From Camelimonas fluminis (lineage in GTDB: Bacteria; Pseudomonadota; Alphaproteobacteria; Rhizobiales; Beijerinckiaceae): 64,000 bases of DNA. The stretch is from contig NZ_BNCG01000002.1 of the NCBI RefSeq assembly GCF_014656355.1, forward strand, positions 330,463 to 394,462, in the 5' to 3' direction. The translations under genes and the position numbers were made by a program. The notes under the pieces were generated by a model. The model was not told where the DNA came from and made no database searches. It saw only the letters and a list, made by a program, of their open reading frames with translations. Positions within the stretch are counted from its first letter, which is position 1, and each line of letters begins with the position of its first letter. Of this stretch, positions 54,748-63,813 are shown in pieces.

Positions 54748-54978
54748 GATTGCTCTCCTGCTCCCCAAACGGGAGCGGCTCTGTTCATGATGTCACAGGC
54801 TGGAGCCGCCGCTCCGATCTGCACCGGACCGCATGCCCCCCAGAGCAGGCGCCGCCTGGACGCCGCCCCGTCGTAAACGCAGAGCGCCAGAAAAACCGGA
54901 GTGGTCTTTCTGAATCTGCGCCGAATACTGCAACAAGCGGTATGAGCCGCCCCTTTCGACGCGTCAAGCGTAGGCCGA

Positions 54979-55401
54979 TTAGCCTACGATCTCGTTACCG
55001 GCGAAGAACTGGGCGATTTCAATCTTCGCGGTGTCCGGCGCATCGGAGCCATGCACGGAATTCTCACCCACCGACTTCGCATACAGCTTGCGGATGGTGC
55101 CTTCCGCGGCGTTCTCGGGGTTGGTGGCGCCCATGACTTCGCGATAACGCGCGATGCCGTTCTCACCTTCCAGCACCTGCACGACGACCGGAGCGGAGAT
55201 CATGAAATCAACCAGTTCGCCGAAGAAGGGGCGCTCACGGTGGACGCCGTAGAACTCTTCAGCCTGGGCGCGGGTCATCTGGATGCGCTTCTGGGCGACG
55301 ATGCGCAGGCCGGCCTTTTCGATGACGGCGTTGACGGCGCCAGTCAGGTTACGGGCGGTCGCGTCCGGCTTGATGATGGAGAAAGTGCGCTCGAGAGCCA
55401 T
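54979..55401 (-). CDS. ndk: Nucleoside diphosphate kinase
   Basis: A 140-residue Ndk of standard length. [20 protein letters not shown] starts it, [14 protein letters not shown] follows, and the phosphohistidine is in [19 protein letters not shown] (His 117). It balances nucleoside triphosphate pools. The ATG at 55401 is the conserved start; the frame is open to 55509. Spacers on both sides (54748-54978 and 55402-55693) hold no gene that I can support. Confidence 0.98.
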   Translation of the reverse strand: MALERTFSIIKPDATARNLTGAVNAVIEKAGLRIVAQKRIQMTRAQAEEFYGVHRERPFFGELVDFMISAPVVVQVLEGENGIARYREVMGATNPENAAEGTIRKLYAKSVGENSVHGSDAPDTAKIEIAQFFAGNEIVG

Positions 55402-55693
55402 GCGTAATACTCGTCCAGAAGTGATGGAAAGACAGAAAAAGTAGCGCCTTATAGCCGTGCGCCCCCGATGCGGCAAGCAGCGCAGCCACCCTGGGCGACT
55501 GATTCCCATGGCGTTTTTTCCGCAGGCCCCGCGTCACGGACGCCTTGAGAGTTACTCAGCTCGCCGCAGCGTATTCGACTTAAAGCCAGCTTGTAACAGG
55601 CGGCGCATCGTCGATCATCGCTGGAAGGCAAGATGTGGAGCCGGAGAGTATCTGCCTCCGGCGGCGCATTAAAGCTTGTCTCTGGAGACAATC

Positions 55694-56122
55694 ATGCTTT
55701 CAGTCACCATCCGCGGCGTCATGGCCGGCGCTGGACTACTCGCCGCCCTGGCCGCCACGGGCGCCGCCAGCCAGACTCCTGACATCGCCGGCGTCTGGCT
55801 CACCGGATCCGGCGACTCACGCGTGAAGATCAGCCCGTGCGGTGGGGCCTGGTGCGGAACCATCGTCTGGACGCGTAGCGGCGCGAAAGACGTCCACAAT
55901 CCGGACCCGGCGAAGCGGGATCGCAGCCTCGCCGGCGTTCAGATGATCTCTGGCATGAAACGCGGCGGCGACGGCAACTATTCCGGCCAGCTATACAACC
56001 CAATGGACGGCAAGACCTACACCGGCAAGTTGCAGCCAGCCAGCGCCTCGGAACTGCAACTGAAGGGTTGCGTCATGGGCGGGCTGATCTGCAAGAGCCA
56101 GACCTGGAAGCGGGTGCAGTAA
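55694..56122 (+). CDS. DUF2147 exported protein
   Basis: A 142-residue secreted protein: signal peptide to about residue 27 (LLAALAATGAAS), then a DUF2147 domain with DIAGVWLTGSGDSRVKISPC, CGTIVWTRSG and GKTYTGKLQPASASELQLKG, ending in SQTWKRV. The domain forms a small beta barrel of unknown function in the periplasm. The ATG at 55694 follows GGAGA; a TTG at 55676 is in frame but unlikely. Confidence 0.9.
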   Translation: MLSVTIRGVMAGAGLLAALAATGAASQTPDIAGVWLTGSGDSRVKISPCGGAWCGTIVWTRSGAKDVHNPDPAKRDRSLAGVQMISGMKRGGDGNYSGQLYNPMDGKTYTGKLQPASASELQLKGCVMGGLICKSQTWKRVQ

Positions 56123-56387
56123 GGGCGTCTTCGTCTGCCCGGGCAAGCTTTTCGACCAGGTGAAGCCTGTGGCGGCTTCCGCCCCATCCGGGCGGCAAAA
56201 CCGCTGCAGGTTTTCAGGTTTGCAGGCTTTCCTGAGTAGAGCGCGCGCTGGTCGATCAGGCTCTTCCGCCCGGCCAGAAAGCGCGCCAGCCATGGCAGGC
56301 GATCTGGCGCCAACGGGGCGCTGGCGCAAAACGCCGGTTCGGTGCAAGCGCTTTTGCGCTGACCGCTACCGTTGCCGCCCGCCGCTG

Positions 56388-57074
56388 TCAGTCGCTCTCG
56401 CGCAGGGCCTGGACGACCCGCGCTTCAAGCACCTGCGGCTTCTTCAGCACCAGCGCACCGCGCGTGCGTTCGATCAGCTCTTCCTGAGACATGTGGGTGA
56501 ACTCGCGCGTCACCTGTTCGCGCCGGCAGCCGATGCGGGCGGCGAGCACGTGATGATAGGGCGGCGGCGTCACCACCCGCTCGCCCTCGTGGCCTGGCCG
56601 CGGCGTCGACAGGCGCAGCAGCTCTGAATAGAGCCTGTGGCGCAGGTCCAGCACCGACTGCTCCATCAGCCGCGCGTTGAGTTCGCGCACCCGTCCGGCC
56701 AGCATGCGCATCACCCGCTCGGAGAGCGTCGGCGACGCATAGACCATCTCGCGAAACACCGGAGCCGGAACGATGCAGGCTTCGCCACGGGTCAGCGCCG
56801 TGACGTTCGCAGAGCGCCCGACCCCGTCGATGGCAGACAGCTCGCCAAAAAACTGGCCGCCGCGCATCTCGCCCAGAATGATTTCCTTGCCCGCCAGCGT
56901 GCGGTTGAGAATGCGCACGTCGCCGGCGACAACGAAAAACACGTCGGTCGAGCTGTCCTCGAAATCGACGAGGATTTCATCGACGTCAAACTTGCGCCAG
57001 CGGCAACGCGGCTCGAAGGGCGCAAGGTCAAGCCCGGCGTCCTTGAAGAATGGTATGCGCGAGAAGGATATCAA
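56388..57074 (-). CDS. Crp/Fnr family transcriptional regulator
   Basis: About 228 residues. A cyclic-nucleotide-binding jelly roll spans about 10-125 (KFDVDEILVDFEDSSTDVFF, GQFFGELSAIDGVGRSANVT), a dimer helix follows, and a winged-helix domain carries the recognition region HVLAARIGCRREQVTREFTH. No Fnr-type cysteines are seen. Target genes unknown. The start is uncertain: a TTG at 57074 follows AGGGG and begins right before the conserved domain, whereas an ATG at 57206 or 57272 would add a cysteine/arginine-rich leader lacking similarity. Confidence 0.85.
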   Translation of the reverse strand: MISFSRIPFFKDAGLDLAPFEPRCRWRKFDVDEILVDFEDSSTDVFFVVAGDVRILNRTLAGKEIILGEMRGGQFFGELSAIDGVGRSANVTALTRGEACIVPAPVFREMVYASPTLSERVMRMLAGRVRELNARLMEQSVLDLRHRLYSELLRLSTPRPGHEGERVVTPPPYHHVLAARIGCRREQVTREFTHMSQEELIERTRGALVLKKPQVLEARVVQALRESD

Positions 57075-57434
57075 CGTGCGGACCCCTGGAGCCGGCCGGC
57101 GACGCGAGGGCAATTCCACGCATTCCCTGCAACCGTCTCTCACCAAGTATCCGGAACATGAAAAACGCCCGCACAGAGCCCGAACAGGCTCGCCCAAACG
57201 CGCCATGATCCATGATTGACGCGTATCGTCGTTTCCCGTGACGGTTGCGTCAAGTCCGTGACGCTTTTGCATGGCGGATCAGGACAGATGCATCGGGCGC
57301 GTGAAATTTATACGTTATAACAGGTTGAAAGACACTGGCGCCAGCGACGGAACCGCCTGCCAGCCGGCATGCGCGCCTTCGGGGGGCTTCCGGAGACGCC
57401 CTGCCCATGCCGGCGGCGGATTTCGCCAATGCTG
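57075..57434. other. Region upstream of the Crp/Fnr gene
   Basis: About 360 bases. Open frames exist but none is convincing unless the regulator starts further upstream. An AT-rich segment (ATTTATACGTTATAACAG, about 57304-57321) is a likely promoter. Confidence 0.45.
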
Positions 57435-57650
57435 TCAGACGCGCACGGTCGGTGGTCGCGCTTTGGACGCCCCGTGTTGGGCAGCGCATGTCATCTCTTC
57501 CATGCAGGCCGTGACGCCGGAAACCGCGCCGGAGCGGGCGCCAGAAACGGACAGGGCGCGCACCGACGTCTGCGCCAGCACCAGCGTCCCGAGGACGAGG
57601 CAAACCAGCACCAGAAACAGCGCATCAATGGACAGGCGGCGGACAATCAT
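57435..57650 (-). CDS. Possible small membrane protein, 71 residues
   Basis: An ATG-started frame whose N-terminus is basic then strongly hydrophobic, RRLSIDALFLVLVCLVLGTL+VLAQ, like a signal anchor, followed by a Ser/Ala/Val-rich tail with two cysteines. No family is recognised and the ribosome binding site is weak. Composition is consistent with coding but similar frames arise by chance in GC-rich DNA. Confidence 0.4.
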   Translation of the reverse strand: MIVRRLSIDALFLVLVCLVLGTLVLAQTSVRALSVSGARSGAVSGVTACMEEMTCAAQHGASKARPPTVRV

Positions 57651-57902
57651 GGGGAATCACTGCGAATCAACAACTTATCAACAGGCATAGATAGGCGGGG
57701 ACGGTAGGCGCAAGCGTGACGCAAACACGGCGACACTTTGACATAGGTCGCTGAGACTCATGGCAAATGCGGTTTCATTCCGGCAGACGCGGACAGTCAC
57801 GCGACTGACGCACGCACGGCGGCGCCGGATGACACGCTCGCCCGTCATCCACAGCCTGTCCGCCGCCTTTGCCAGAAGACCTTCTGAAAGCCTGTCTGGA
57901 TG

Positions 57903-57959
57903 AGAGACTGCCCAGGTGAGCCTGCCCGGGTGAGCCTGGCCGGGTGAGAGCCTGCCGGA
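57903..57959. repeat. 14-bp tandem repeat, about four units
   Basis: GAGACTGCCCAGGT, GAGCCTGCCCGGGT, GAGCCTGGCCGGGT and a diverged GAGAGCCTGCCGGAT run head to tail. Confidence 0.75.
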
Positions 57960-58085
57960 TATGTCGGGCAGGTCGATCCGGTGGGGCGCTTCTCGCCCTT
58001 CGGCGTCGCCCATCCTGCCTGCGTCAGGGAATGAGTGGCGACCGCCTTCCTGTCAGGCGGAAAGGCGCCTCGCCAGATCGCCGCC

Positions 58086-58125
58086 GCCGAATGTCCAGGG
58101 CCGAATGTCCAGGCCGAATATCCGG
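58086..58125. repeat. 13-14-bp tandem repeat, about three units
   Basis: GCCGAATGTCCAGG, GCCGAATGTCCAG and GCCGAATATCCGG in direct succession, about 110 bases upstream of the ABC-F start. Confidence 0.75.
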
Positions 58126-58233
58126 CAAGGCCCTGATGCACCGGGGCCACGCCGCGCGCCAGGCTGTTTGGCGGCTCGCGCGACATATGACTTGCGACTT
58201 GCGCGATGGCGCGGCCGGGGCCAAAACCCGGCC

Positions 58234-60102
58234 ATGCTTACCATCAGCGACCTGACCTACCGCCTCGGCCCCCGCATTCTGTTCGACAGCGCCAGCGCCG
58301 CCATTCCGGATGGGGCGCGGGTTGGCTTCGTTGGCCGCAATGGCGCCGGAAAGTCGACCCTGTTCCGCCTGCTCACCGGAGAGATTTCCTCCGAAAGCGG
58401 CGCGTTCTCCCTGCCCCGTCACCGCCGCATCGGCGCGGTCGCCCAGGAGGCCCCCTCCGGCCCCGAACCTCTGGTCGAGGTGGTTCTGGCCGCCGATACG
58501 GAGCGCGCGGCGTTGCTGCGTGAAGCGGAAACGACGACCGACCCGATGCGGCGGGCGGAGATCGAGACGCGGCTGGTGGACATTGACGCCCATTCCGCCC
58601 CGGCCCGCGCGGCGGCCATCCTGCACGGCCTGGGCTTCGACGCGGAAGCGCAGTTGCGGCCCTGCGCCTCGTTCTCCGGCGGCTGGCGCATGCGCGTGGC
58701 GCTGGCGGCGGTGCTGTTCGCCGAGCCGGATCTGCTGCTGCTGGACGAGCCGACCAACTATCTCGATATCGAAGGCACGCTGTGGCTTTACGACTTTCTC
58801 GGCCGCTATCCGCACACGGCGCTGGTCATCAGCCACGATCGCGAACTGCTGGACGAGGCGGTTGACCACATCCTGCACCTCGACCGGGGCAAGCTGACGC
58901 TGTATCGCGGCGGCTACGCCTCATTCGACCGGCAACGCCGGGAAAAGATGGCGCAAAACAATGCCCTGCGCGCCAAACAGGAGAACGAGCGCAAGCACAT
59001 GCAGGCGTTCGTCGACCGCTTCCGCGCCAAGGCGACCAAGGCGCGGCAGGCTCAGTCGCGGCTGAAGCGGCTGGAGAAGATGGAGCCAATCGCCGCCATG
59101 ACCGACGAGGCGGTGCTGCCGTTCAGCCTGCCGGGCCCGGAGCGGCCGCTGTCGCCGCCGATAATCGCCATGGAGGGCGTCGCCGCCGGTTATGGCGAGC
59201 GCGTGGTGCTGAAGAACCTTAACCTGTCGATCGCGCCGGACGACCGCATTGCGCTGCTCGGCCAGAACGGCAATGGCAAATCCACCTTCGCCAAGCTGCT
59301 CGCTGGCTCGCTGGAGCCACTCTCCGGCGTCATGACGCGCTCGGGCAAGCTGGAAACCGCCTTCTTCGCCCAGCACCAGCTCGACGTGCTGCGCATCAAC
59401 GACACGCCGTTCCAGCATGTCGCCGTGCTGATGCCTGGCGCGCCGGAGGCAAAAATCCGCTCCCGGGCGGCGCAGATGGGCTTTCCGGGGCAGAAGGCCG
59501 ATACGCCGGTGTCGTCGCTCTCCGGCGGCGAGCGCGCCCGCCTCACCATGGGCCTCGCTGCCTTCCATGGACCGCACCTGCTGATCCTCGACGAGCCGAC
59601 CAACCACCTCGACATCGACAGCCGCCAGGCGCTGATGGAAGCCATCAACGACTATCCCGGCGCCGTGGTGCTGGTCAGCCACGACCGCTTCCTGGTCGAG
59701 GCGTGCGTCGACCGGCTGTGGCTGGTGGCCAATGGCTCGGTGAAGCCGTTCGATGGCGATCTGGATGAGTACCGGGCGCTGGTGCTCGGCGGCCCGGACG
59801 CGGGCAAATCCCGCGCTGACAACCAGGGCAACGAGCAGGCGGAGCGTCGTCGCCAGGCCGCGGAGCGCCGCCAGGCCCAGGCCCCGCTACGCAAGCGGCT
59901 CGAAGCTCTTGAGGCGCGGATCGACAAGCTGACGACCGCCGTGACCAAGGTGGACGCGGCGCTGGCCGAAGGCGACGCTTTCGCGAAGAATCCGGCGAAG
60001 GCGGCGGAACTGGCCAAGATGCGGGCGGACGCCGCGGAAGCGATCGCCACAGCTGAAGAAGAATGGCTGGAGATCTCGTCGCAACTGGAGAGCGACGCCT
60101 GA
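58234..60102 (+). CDS. ABC-F family ATP-binding protein (Uup/YheS-like)
   Basis: A 622-residue protein with two ABC domains and no membrane segment. Domain 1: Walker A VGRNGAGKSTLFRLL, signature SFSGGWRMRVALA, Walker B LLLLDEPTNYLD. A charged interdomain linker (about 235-300) follows. Domain 2: GQNGNGKSTFAKLL, SLSGGERARLTMG, LILDEPTNHLD. A C-terminal coiled coil (about 530-620, KRLEALEARIDKLTTAVTKV) resembles Uup. ABC-F proteins act on ribosomes. Short tandem repeats lie on both sides of the gene. Confidence 0.95.
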   Translation: MLTISDLTYRLGPRILFDSASAAIPDGARVGFVGRNGAGKSTLFRLLTGEISSESGAFSLPRHRRIGAVAQEAPSGPEPLVEVVLAADTERAALLREAETTTDPMRRAEIETRLVDIDAHSAPARAAAILHGLGFDAEAQLRPCASFSGGWRMRVALAAVLFAEPDLLLLDEPTNYLDIEGTLWLYDFLGRYPHTALVISHDRELLDEAVDHILHLDRGKLTLYRGGYASFDRQRREKMAQNNALRAKQENERKHMQAFVDRFRAKATKARQAQSRLKRLEKMEPIAAMTDEAVLPFSLPGPERPLSPPIIAMEGVAAGYGERVVLKNLNLSIAPDDRIALLGQNGNGKSTFAKLLAGSLEPLSGVMTRSGKLETAFFAQHQLDVLRINDTPFQHVAVLMPGAPEAKIRSRAAQMGFPGQKADTPVSSLSGGERARLTMGLAAFHGPHLLILDEPTNHLDIDSRQALMEAINDYPGAVVLVSHDRFLVEACVDRLWLVANGSVKPFDGDLDEYRALVLGGPDAGKSRADNQGNEQAERRRQAAERRQAQAPLRKRLEALEARIDKLTTAVTKVDAALAEGDAFAKNPAKAAELAKMRADAAEAIATAEEEWLEISSQLESDA

Positions 60103-60235
60103 GACGCAGGCGTGAGGGCGCAGCGTCCGGCCCGCCCCAACAGCGTCATGCCTGCGCGTGTTGCCGGCGTCCTCGCGCCACGGCCGCCAACAGGGCGCGA
60201 TCGCAGCCGCCGCAGCGCTCTCGTGGGTGGCCAGG

Positions 60236-60309
60236 CAAATCTGACCGCCTGACAAATCTGCCGATCTGGCAAATCTGCCGATCTGGCAAATCTGCCGATC
60301 TGGCATGTC
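60236..60309. repeat. 17-bp tandem repeat array downstream of ABC-F
   Basis: CAAATCTGCCGATCTGG occurs three times perfectly (60253-60303), preceded by a diverged unit CAAATCTGACCGCCTGA and followed by a partial one. It lies in the 323-base spacer 60103-60425, otherwise without a gene. Confidence 0.9.
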
Positions 60310-60425
60310 CGGGCGCCGGGCGGACCAGGCTATCGGGCAAGTCTGCGTTGGGGCGCTGCGGCGGTCGTGGCCGTGACGGGAACTGACGAAGCTGTCGCCG
60401 CCTGGAACGTGCGCGTCCCGCCGCC

Positions 60426-60863
60426 TCAGTCGACGATGCGCACCAGCTTGTTGTCGGAGAACAGGTAGACCTTCTTGCCGGTGGGCTCCTGATACAGCAC
60501 CTGGACCTCGCGCTGCCCCTTGCCGCTGCCGCCGACCAGCACGTCGACCGGCGCGCCCTTGGCGGCGACCAGGGCGCATTCGCTGATCCCCGGCTCGATA
60601 GCGGCCGGAGCCGGGCCAGCGAACGGTTGCGAGCAGGTTCCGTCGGCGCGCAACACTGGCCCGTAATTGGGCGCCGGCGCAGGGGCTGGCGAATTGTAAA
60701 CCGACGTTCCGGATGGGCCCGTCTGCTGGGCATGGACGCCGCCAGAGCCGACCGACGCCGAGGCGCTGCGGTCATTGGCGACGCCGATGGCGCTGATGTT
60801 GTAGGAGCAGCCCGCCAGGGCGACCGCCAGCGCCGGCGCGATCACAGCCGCCACCCGGCGCAT
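60426..60863 (-). CDS. Small lipoprotein of unknown function
   Basis: A 145-residue predicted lipoprotein: RRVAAVIAPALAVALAGC has a perfect LAGC lipobox. A Ser/Gly/Pro-rich stretch (PAPAPAPNYGP) is followed by a C-terminal module with two cysteines (DGTCSQPF, ISECALVAAKGAPVDVLVGG) ending LVRIVD. I do not recognise the family; the C-terminal part looks like a small envelope domain. The ATG at 60863 is set by the signal peptide; an upstream frame to 60977 is not coding in character. Confidence 0.82.
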   Translation of the reverse strand: MRRVAAVIAPALAVALAGCSYNISAIGVANDRSASASVGSGGVHAQQTGPSGTSVYNSPAPAPAPNYGPVLRADGTCSQPFAGPAPAAIEPGISECALVAAKGAPVDVLVGGSGKGQREVQVLYQEPTGKKVYLFSDNKLVRIVD

Positions 60864-61102
60864 GTTTCCGCGGCGTTCTCCAGCCCTGGATGGGGCGAAA
60901 ATGACCAAACCGGGCTGCGAGCGATCAAACCGCGCGTGATCCAACTGCACCTGATGATCCTTCATGTGGTTGCGCAAAGAGCGCGGCGTTTTTCAGACGC
61001 CCTTCCGATCCTGAAGCAAACCCGTTCATGCGGAACGCGGCCGTTGTCCCGCCGATCTGGCCGGGCGCGTTCGCACGCTGATCGCGCCTGCCCGACGCAG
61101 CC

Positions 61103-62791
61103 TCAGCGGCTCCGCTCTGGCGTGGCGGCCGGCGTCTCCGTCTCCTTCACGGCAGGATACAGCTTGCGTGCATCCTCCAGGAACGCGCGGCGTGAAGATT
61201 CGCGCGTATAGAACATGTGCCCGCCCGGATAGACGCGCAATGGCGTTCGGTCGGCGCCGCCAATGGCCGGCAGGGACGCCAGATCCAGGGTCGACTGGAA
61301 GTATGGCGTCACCAGATCGTTGTAACCGTGGACGACCAGGACCTTCATCTTCGGATCAAGCGCCAGCGCTGAGCGCAGATCGGACAGCGCCTCGGGCGGG
61401 CGCAGGCCGCGTCCCCAGTCCCAGCCGCGATTCACCTGATCGGAGAGCAGATGATAGCGCCCTTCCGGCCGCCAGCCGATGGTGCGGGTGATTTCATCCA
61501 CCGCCGCGCTGGCCAGCGGCGCCTGGGCGCCGTCAAGGATCGGGTCGTCGTTGCGGCCCATCAGGGACTGCGGCCATGGGTCCGGCGCGCCGACGTTGCC
61601 GTCATACTGGCTGACCACCTCGTTTTGACCGGTCTGGTTCCGGTCACGCCGGAACTCGCGCGAAAACGCGCGGCCGTCCACCCGCCCGCCAAGCCGGGCG
61701 ACCAGCGCCGGATCGAGACCGGTGAACTCCGCCACTTTCGCATTGATGCGCGCCTGCGCCGCCGCGTCGCGCGGCCCGCGCAGCAGGTCTGTCACATAAG
61801 GACCACGCGCGTAGTCCTCCACGGCCTGCAACGCCTCTGGCGTCAGCTTGCCGTCGCGCTCCAGCCGGGCCGCCGCCATCGACGGCAACAGGGCGGCCTG
61901 GCCGATCACCGGATCGGTCTGGGCGCCGAGGCGGGCGAAATCCAGCACCGGCGACAGCATCACCACGCCGTTAACGCCGATGCCCTCGCCGGTCTGCAAG
62001 GCGCTGGCCAGCTTCGGCGCGCGGAAACCGCCATAACTCTCGCCGACGAGATATTTGGGCGACGCGAGGCGGCCGTTGTCAGTCAGATAGCGGCTGACCA
62101 CCCGGGCCAGCCCCTTGATGTCGCCGTCGACCGACCAGAAATTCTTGCGCAACGCTTCCTTGTCGCTGGCGAGCCGGCTGAAGCCCGTGCCGGGCGGATC
62201 GATGAACACCAGATCGGTGAACGGCAGCCAGGTTTCAGGATTGTCACGCAGCAGCGGCGCATCGGACGGCGTGTCGCCCTGATTGCCAAAGCTGATGATG
62301 CGCGGGCCAAGGGCGCCAAAGTTCAGCCAGGCCGATGAGGCGCCGGGGCCGCCGTTGAACACGAAGGTGATGGGCCGCGTGGCAGCGTCGCGCTCGGTCC
62401 CGTCGCTCGCGGATTTGGAACTGGCGCGCGGATTGGTCTTGTCATCCGCGTCGCGGCGCACATAGGCCACGTATGCGACTTCGGCCAGCAAGGCGCCTTC
62501 CGCATCACGTAACGGGATGCTGCCGGCGGTCGTGACATAGCGTAGCGGTTTGCCGGCAATATCAATGTCGCGAGCGATGCTGCGCGGAGCCGGCAGGCGT
62601 TCGCGCGCTGCGCTGGCGTCTCGCGCCGCGGGCTGGGACGCGCCAGCCGCGGCGGGCGTCGCCTCGTCCGAGGCGTGGGCGCCGGACAGGGTCGGGCCGG
62701 TCAGCAGCGTGGCGACCATCAGGGCGGCCAGCACGGTCTTCACGGTTTCCGTCCGCCGCGTATTGCGGCGCTGGCGTTCGACCGGCTGCAT
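61103..62791 (-). CDS. Secreted S10-family serine carboxypeptidase-like protein
   Basis: A 562-residue exported protein with a signal peptide (about 17-40, VLAALMVATLLTGPTLSGAH+A). The alpha/beta-hydrolase core shows TFVFNGGPGASSAWLNFGAL (oxyanion hole), the nucleophile elbow LVGESYGGFR, the Asp in VVHGYNDLVTPYFQ and the His in VYPGGHMFYTR, all S10 features. Bacterial members are poorly characterised; periplasmic peptide trimming is inferred. The ATG at 62791 follows AAGGAAA. It is downstream of holC on the same strand. Confidence 0.92.
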   Translation of the reverse strand: MQPVERQRRNTRRTETVKTVLAALMVATLLTGPTLSGAHASDEATPAAAGASQPAARDASAARERLPAPRSIARDIDIAGKPLRYVTTAGSIPLRDAEGALLAEVAYVAYVRRDADDKTNPRASSKSASDGTERDAATRPITFVFNGGPGASSAWLNFGALGPRIISFGNQGDTPSDAPLLRDNPETWLPFTDLVFIDPPGTGFSRLASDKEALRKNFWSVDGDIKGLARVVSRYLTDNGRLASPKYLVGESYGGFRAPKLASALQTGEGIGVNGVVMLSPVLDFARLGAQTDPVIGQAALLPSMAAARLERDGKLTPEALQAVEDYARGPYVTDLLRGPRDAAAQARINAKVAEFTGLDPALVARLGGRVDGRAFSREFRRDRNQTGQNEVVSQYDGNVGAPDPWPQSLMGRNDDPILDGAQAPLASAAVDEITRTIGWRPEGRYHLLSDQVNRGWDWGRGLRPPEALSDLRSALALDPKMKVLVVHGYNDLVTPYFQSTLDLASLPAIGGADRTPLRVYPGGHMFYTRESSRRAFLEDARKLYPAVKETETPAATPERSR

Positions 62792-62919
62792 GGCTTTCCT
62801 TTCGGTTGAGGGCTGAAGGGACGAAACAGACGCTTTTTGCCACGGATGTCCGCGCAGGCTCCGATCCCGAACCCCTGCCCTGATTCAGGGGCGGAAGTTT
62901 GACAGGGGCCCTGGCCGGC

Positions 62920-63372
62920 TCAGGCTTTCTTTTCCCAACGGCCCTGGTCGTTCTGCTGCCAATAGGTCGCATCGGCCCCAAGCGCCTTGACCTTGCGCCA
63001 GTCTTCGCGCGCGGTCGCCAGCGCCGTCTCGTCGGCGCCGTCGAACATCAGCACGACGCGCTCCCAGCCCGCGAGGTCGTCCGGAGTCCGGGCCCCATAG
63101 ACCAGAAAGCGCACATTGGCGGCGTTGGGATTGCCAGGTTCGCAGACCAGCGCCACCGGCTGGCTGGCGATATCCGGCTCGCGGGCGGAGCCGTGGGGCA
63201 GGAAGCTGTCGTCTGAGAAGGTCCAGAGATGATCGTCGAGCGCAGCCATGCGCTGTTCGTCGCCCGCCTCCACCACCACGCGCCAGCCCCGTTCCAGGCT
63301 GCGCAAAAGCAGCGCCGGCAACACCGCCTCAACTGGCTGTCGTTGCAAATGGTAGAACAGGACTTCCGCCAT
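62920..63372 (-). CDS. holC: DNA polymerase III chi subunit HolC
   Basis: A 150-residue HolC: EVLFYHLQRQPVEAVLPALL at the start, RSLERGWRVVVEAGDEQRMA, a DDHLWTFSDDSFLPHG segment and ARTPDDLAGWERVVLMFDG. Chi links the clamp loader to SSB. Length is typical for alphaproteobacteria. It follows pepA on the same strand, a common pairing, here with a wide 441-base spacer. Confidence 0.94.
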   Translation of the reverse strand: MAEVLFYHLQRQPVEAVLPALLLRSLERGWRVVVEAGDEQRMAALDDHLWTFSDDSFLPHGSAREPDIASQPVALVCEPGNPNAANVRFLVYGARTPDDLAGWERVVLMFDGADETALATAREDWRKVKALGADATYWQQNDQGRWEKKA

Positions 63373-63764
63373 CCGTGGTCAGATCCTTTTGAGACGCCCT
63401 TAAGACAGACGCCAGGGGTGAAGACATCGTTGCGGACCTTTGCGCCGGCGCAACGTCGCCCGGCGCACGCCGCCGCGCAGATGGCCATGACAGGCCCGGC
63501 CTTGCAGGCCGCGCCGGCACCGTGACGTCGGGCTGGCCGGCCTTCCCTGCCGCGGGGAAAGCGGCGCGCCCTGATGGATGGAGGCGCGGTCACATCGCGC
63601 CCGGCGCAGGGAGGCGGCCTGCTGGCGGGCGTCAGGACAGGCTGCCCAAACCCACGATGCCCAGACCACGATGCCCACGGATGGGCTTTGTCCCCTGACG
63701 CCAGCCAGTTCCATCCCCGGGCGGCGCCGGCCAACGCCGCGCCCGCACGCCTTGCAGGCATCCA
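63373..63764. other. pepA-holC spacer
   Basis: About 390 bases with no supportable gene. It includes a short direct repeat (CCACGATGCCCA twice, around 63653-63677) and, next to pepA, a hairpin listed separately. Confidence 0.5.
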
Positions 63765-63800
63765 CGCCTTCCCGTGAGCCCTGGGGCCCACGGGAAGGCG
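63765..63800. terminator. Terminator-like hairpin downstream of pepA
   Basis: Perfect 12-bp stem CGCCTTCCCGTG / CACGGGAAGGCG with a 12-base loop that can itself pair (GCCC/GGGC), 13 bases after the pepA stop. No T run follows on the minus strand. Confidence 0.6.
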
Positions 63801-63813
63801 ATGCGCGTCGGCT

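Larger units (their letters stand above)
57651..58233. other. Spacer upstream of the ABC-F gene
   Basis: 583 bases without a gene. It contains two independent short tandem repeats (57903-57959 and 58086-58125) and, on its left side, an AT-rich patch suited to promoter function. Confidence 0.5.

Noticed and set aside
57075-57272. Longer N-terminus of the Crp/Fnr protein with several cysteines that might bind an Fe-S cluster
   Set aside because: The cysteine spacing does not match Fnr and the segment lacks similarity; it more likely lies upstream of the true start.
60236-60309. CRISPR array
   Set aside because: Units are 17 bp and contiguous, without spacers; no cas genes are present.
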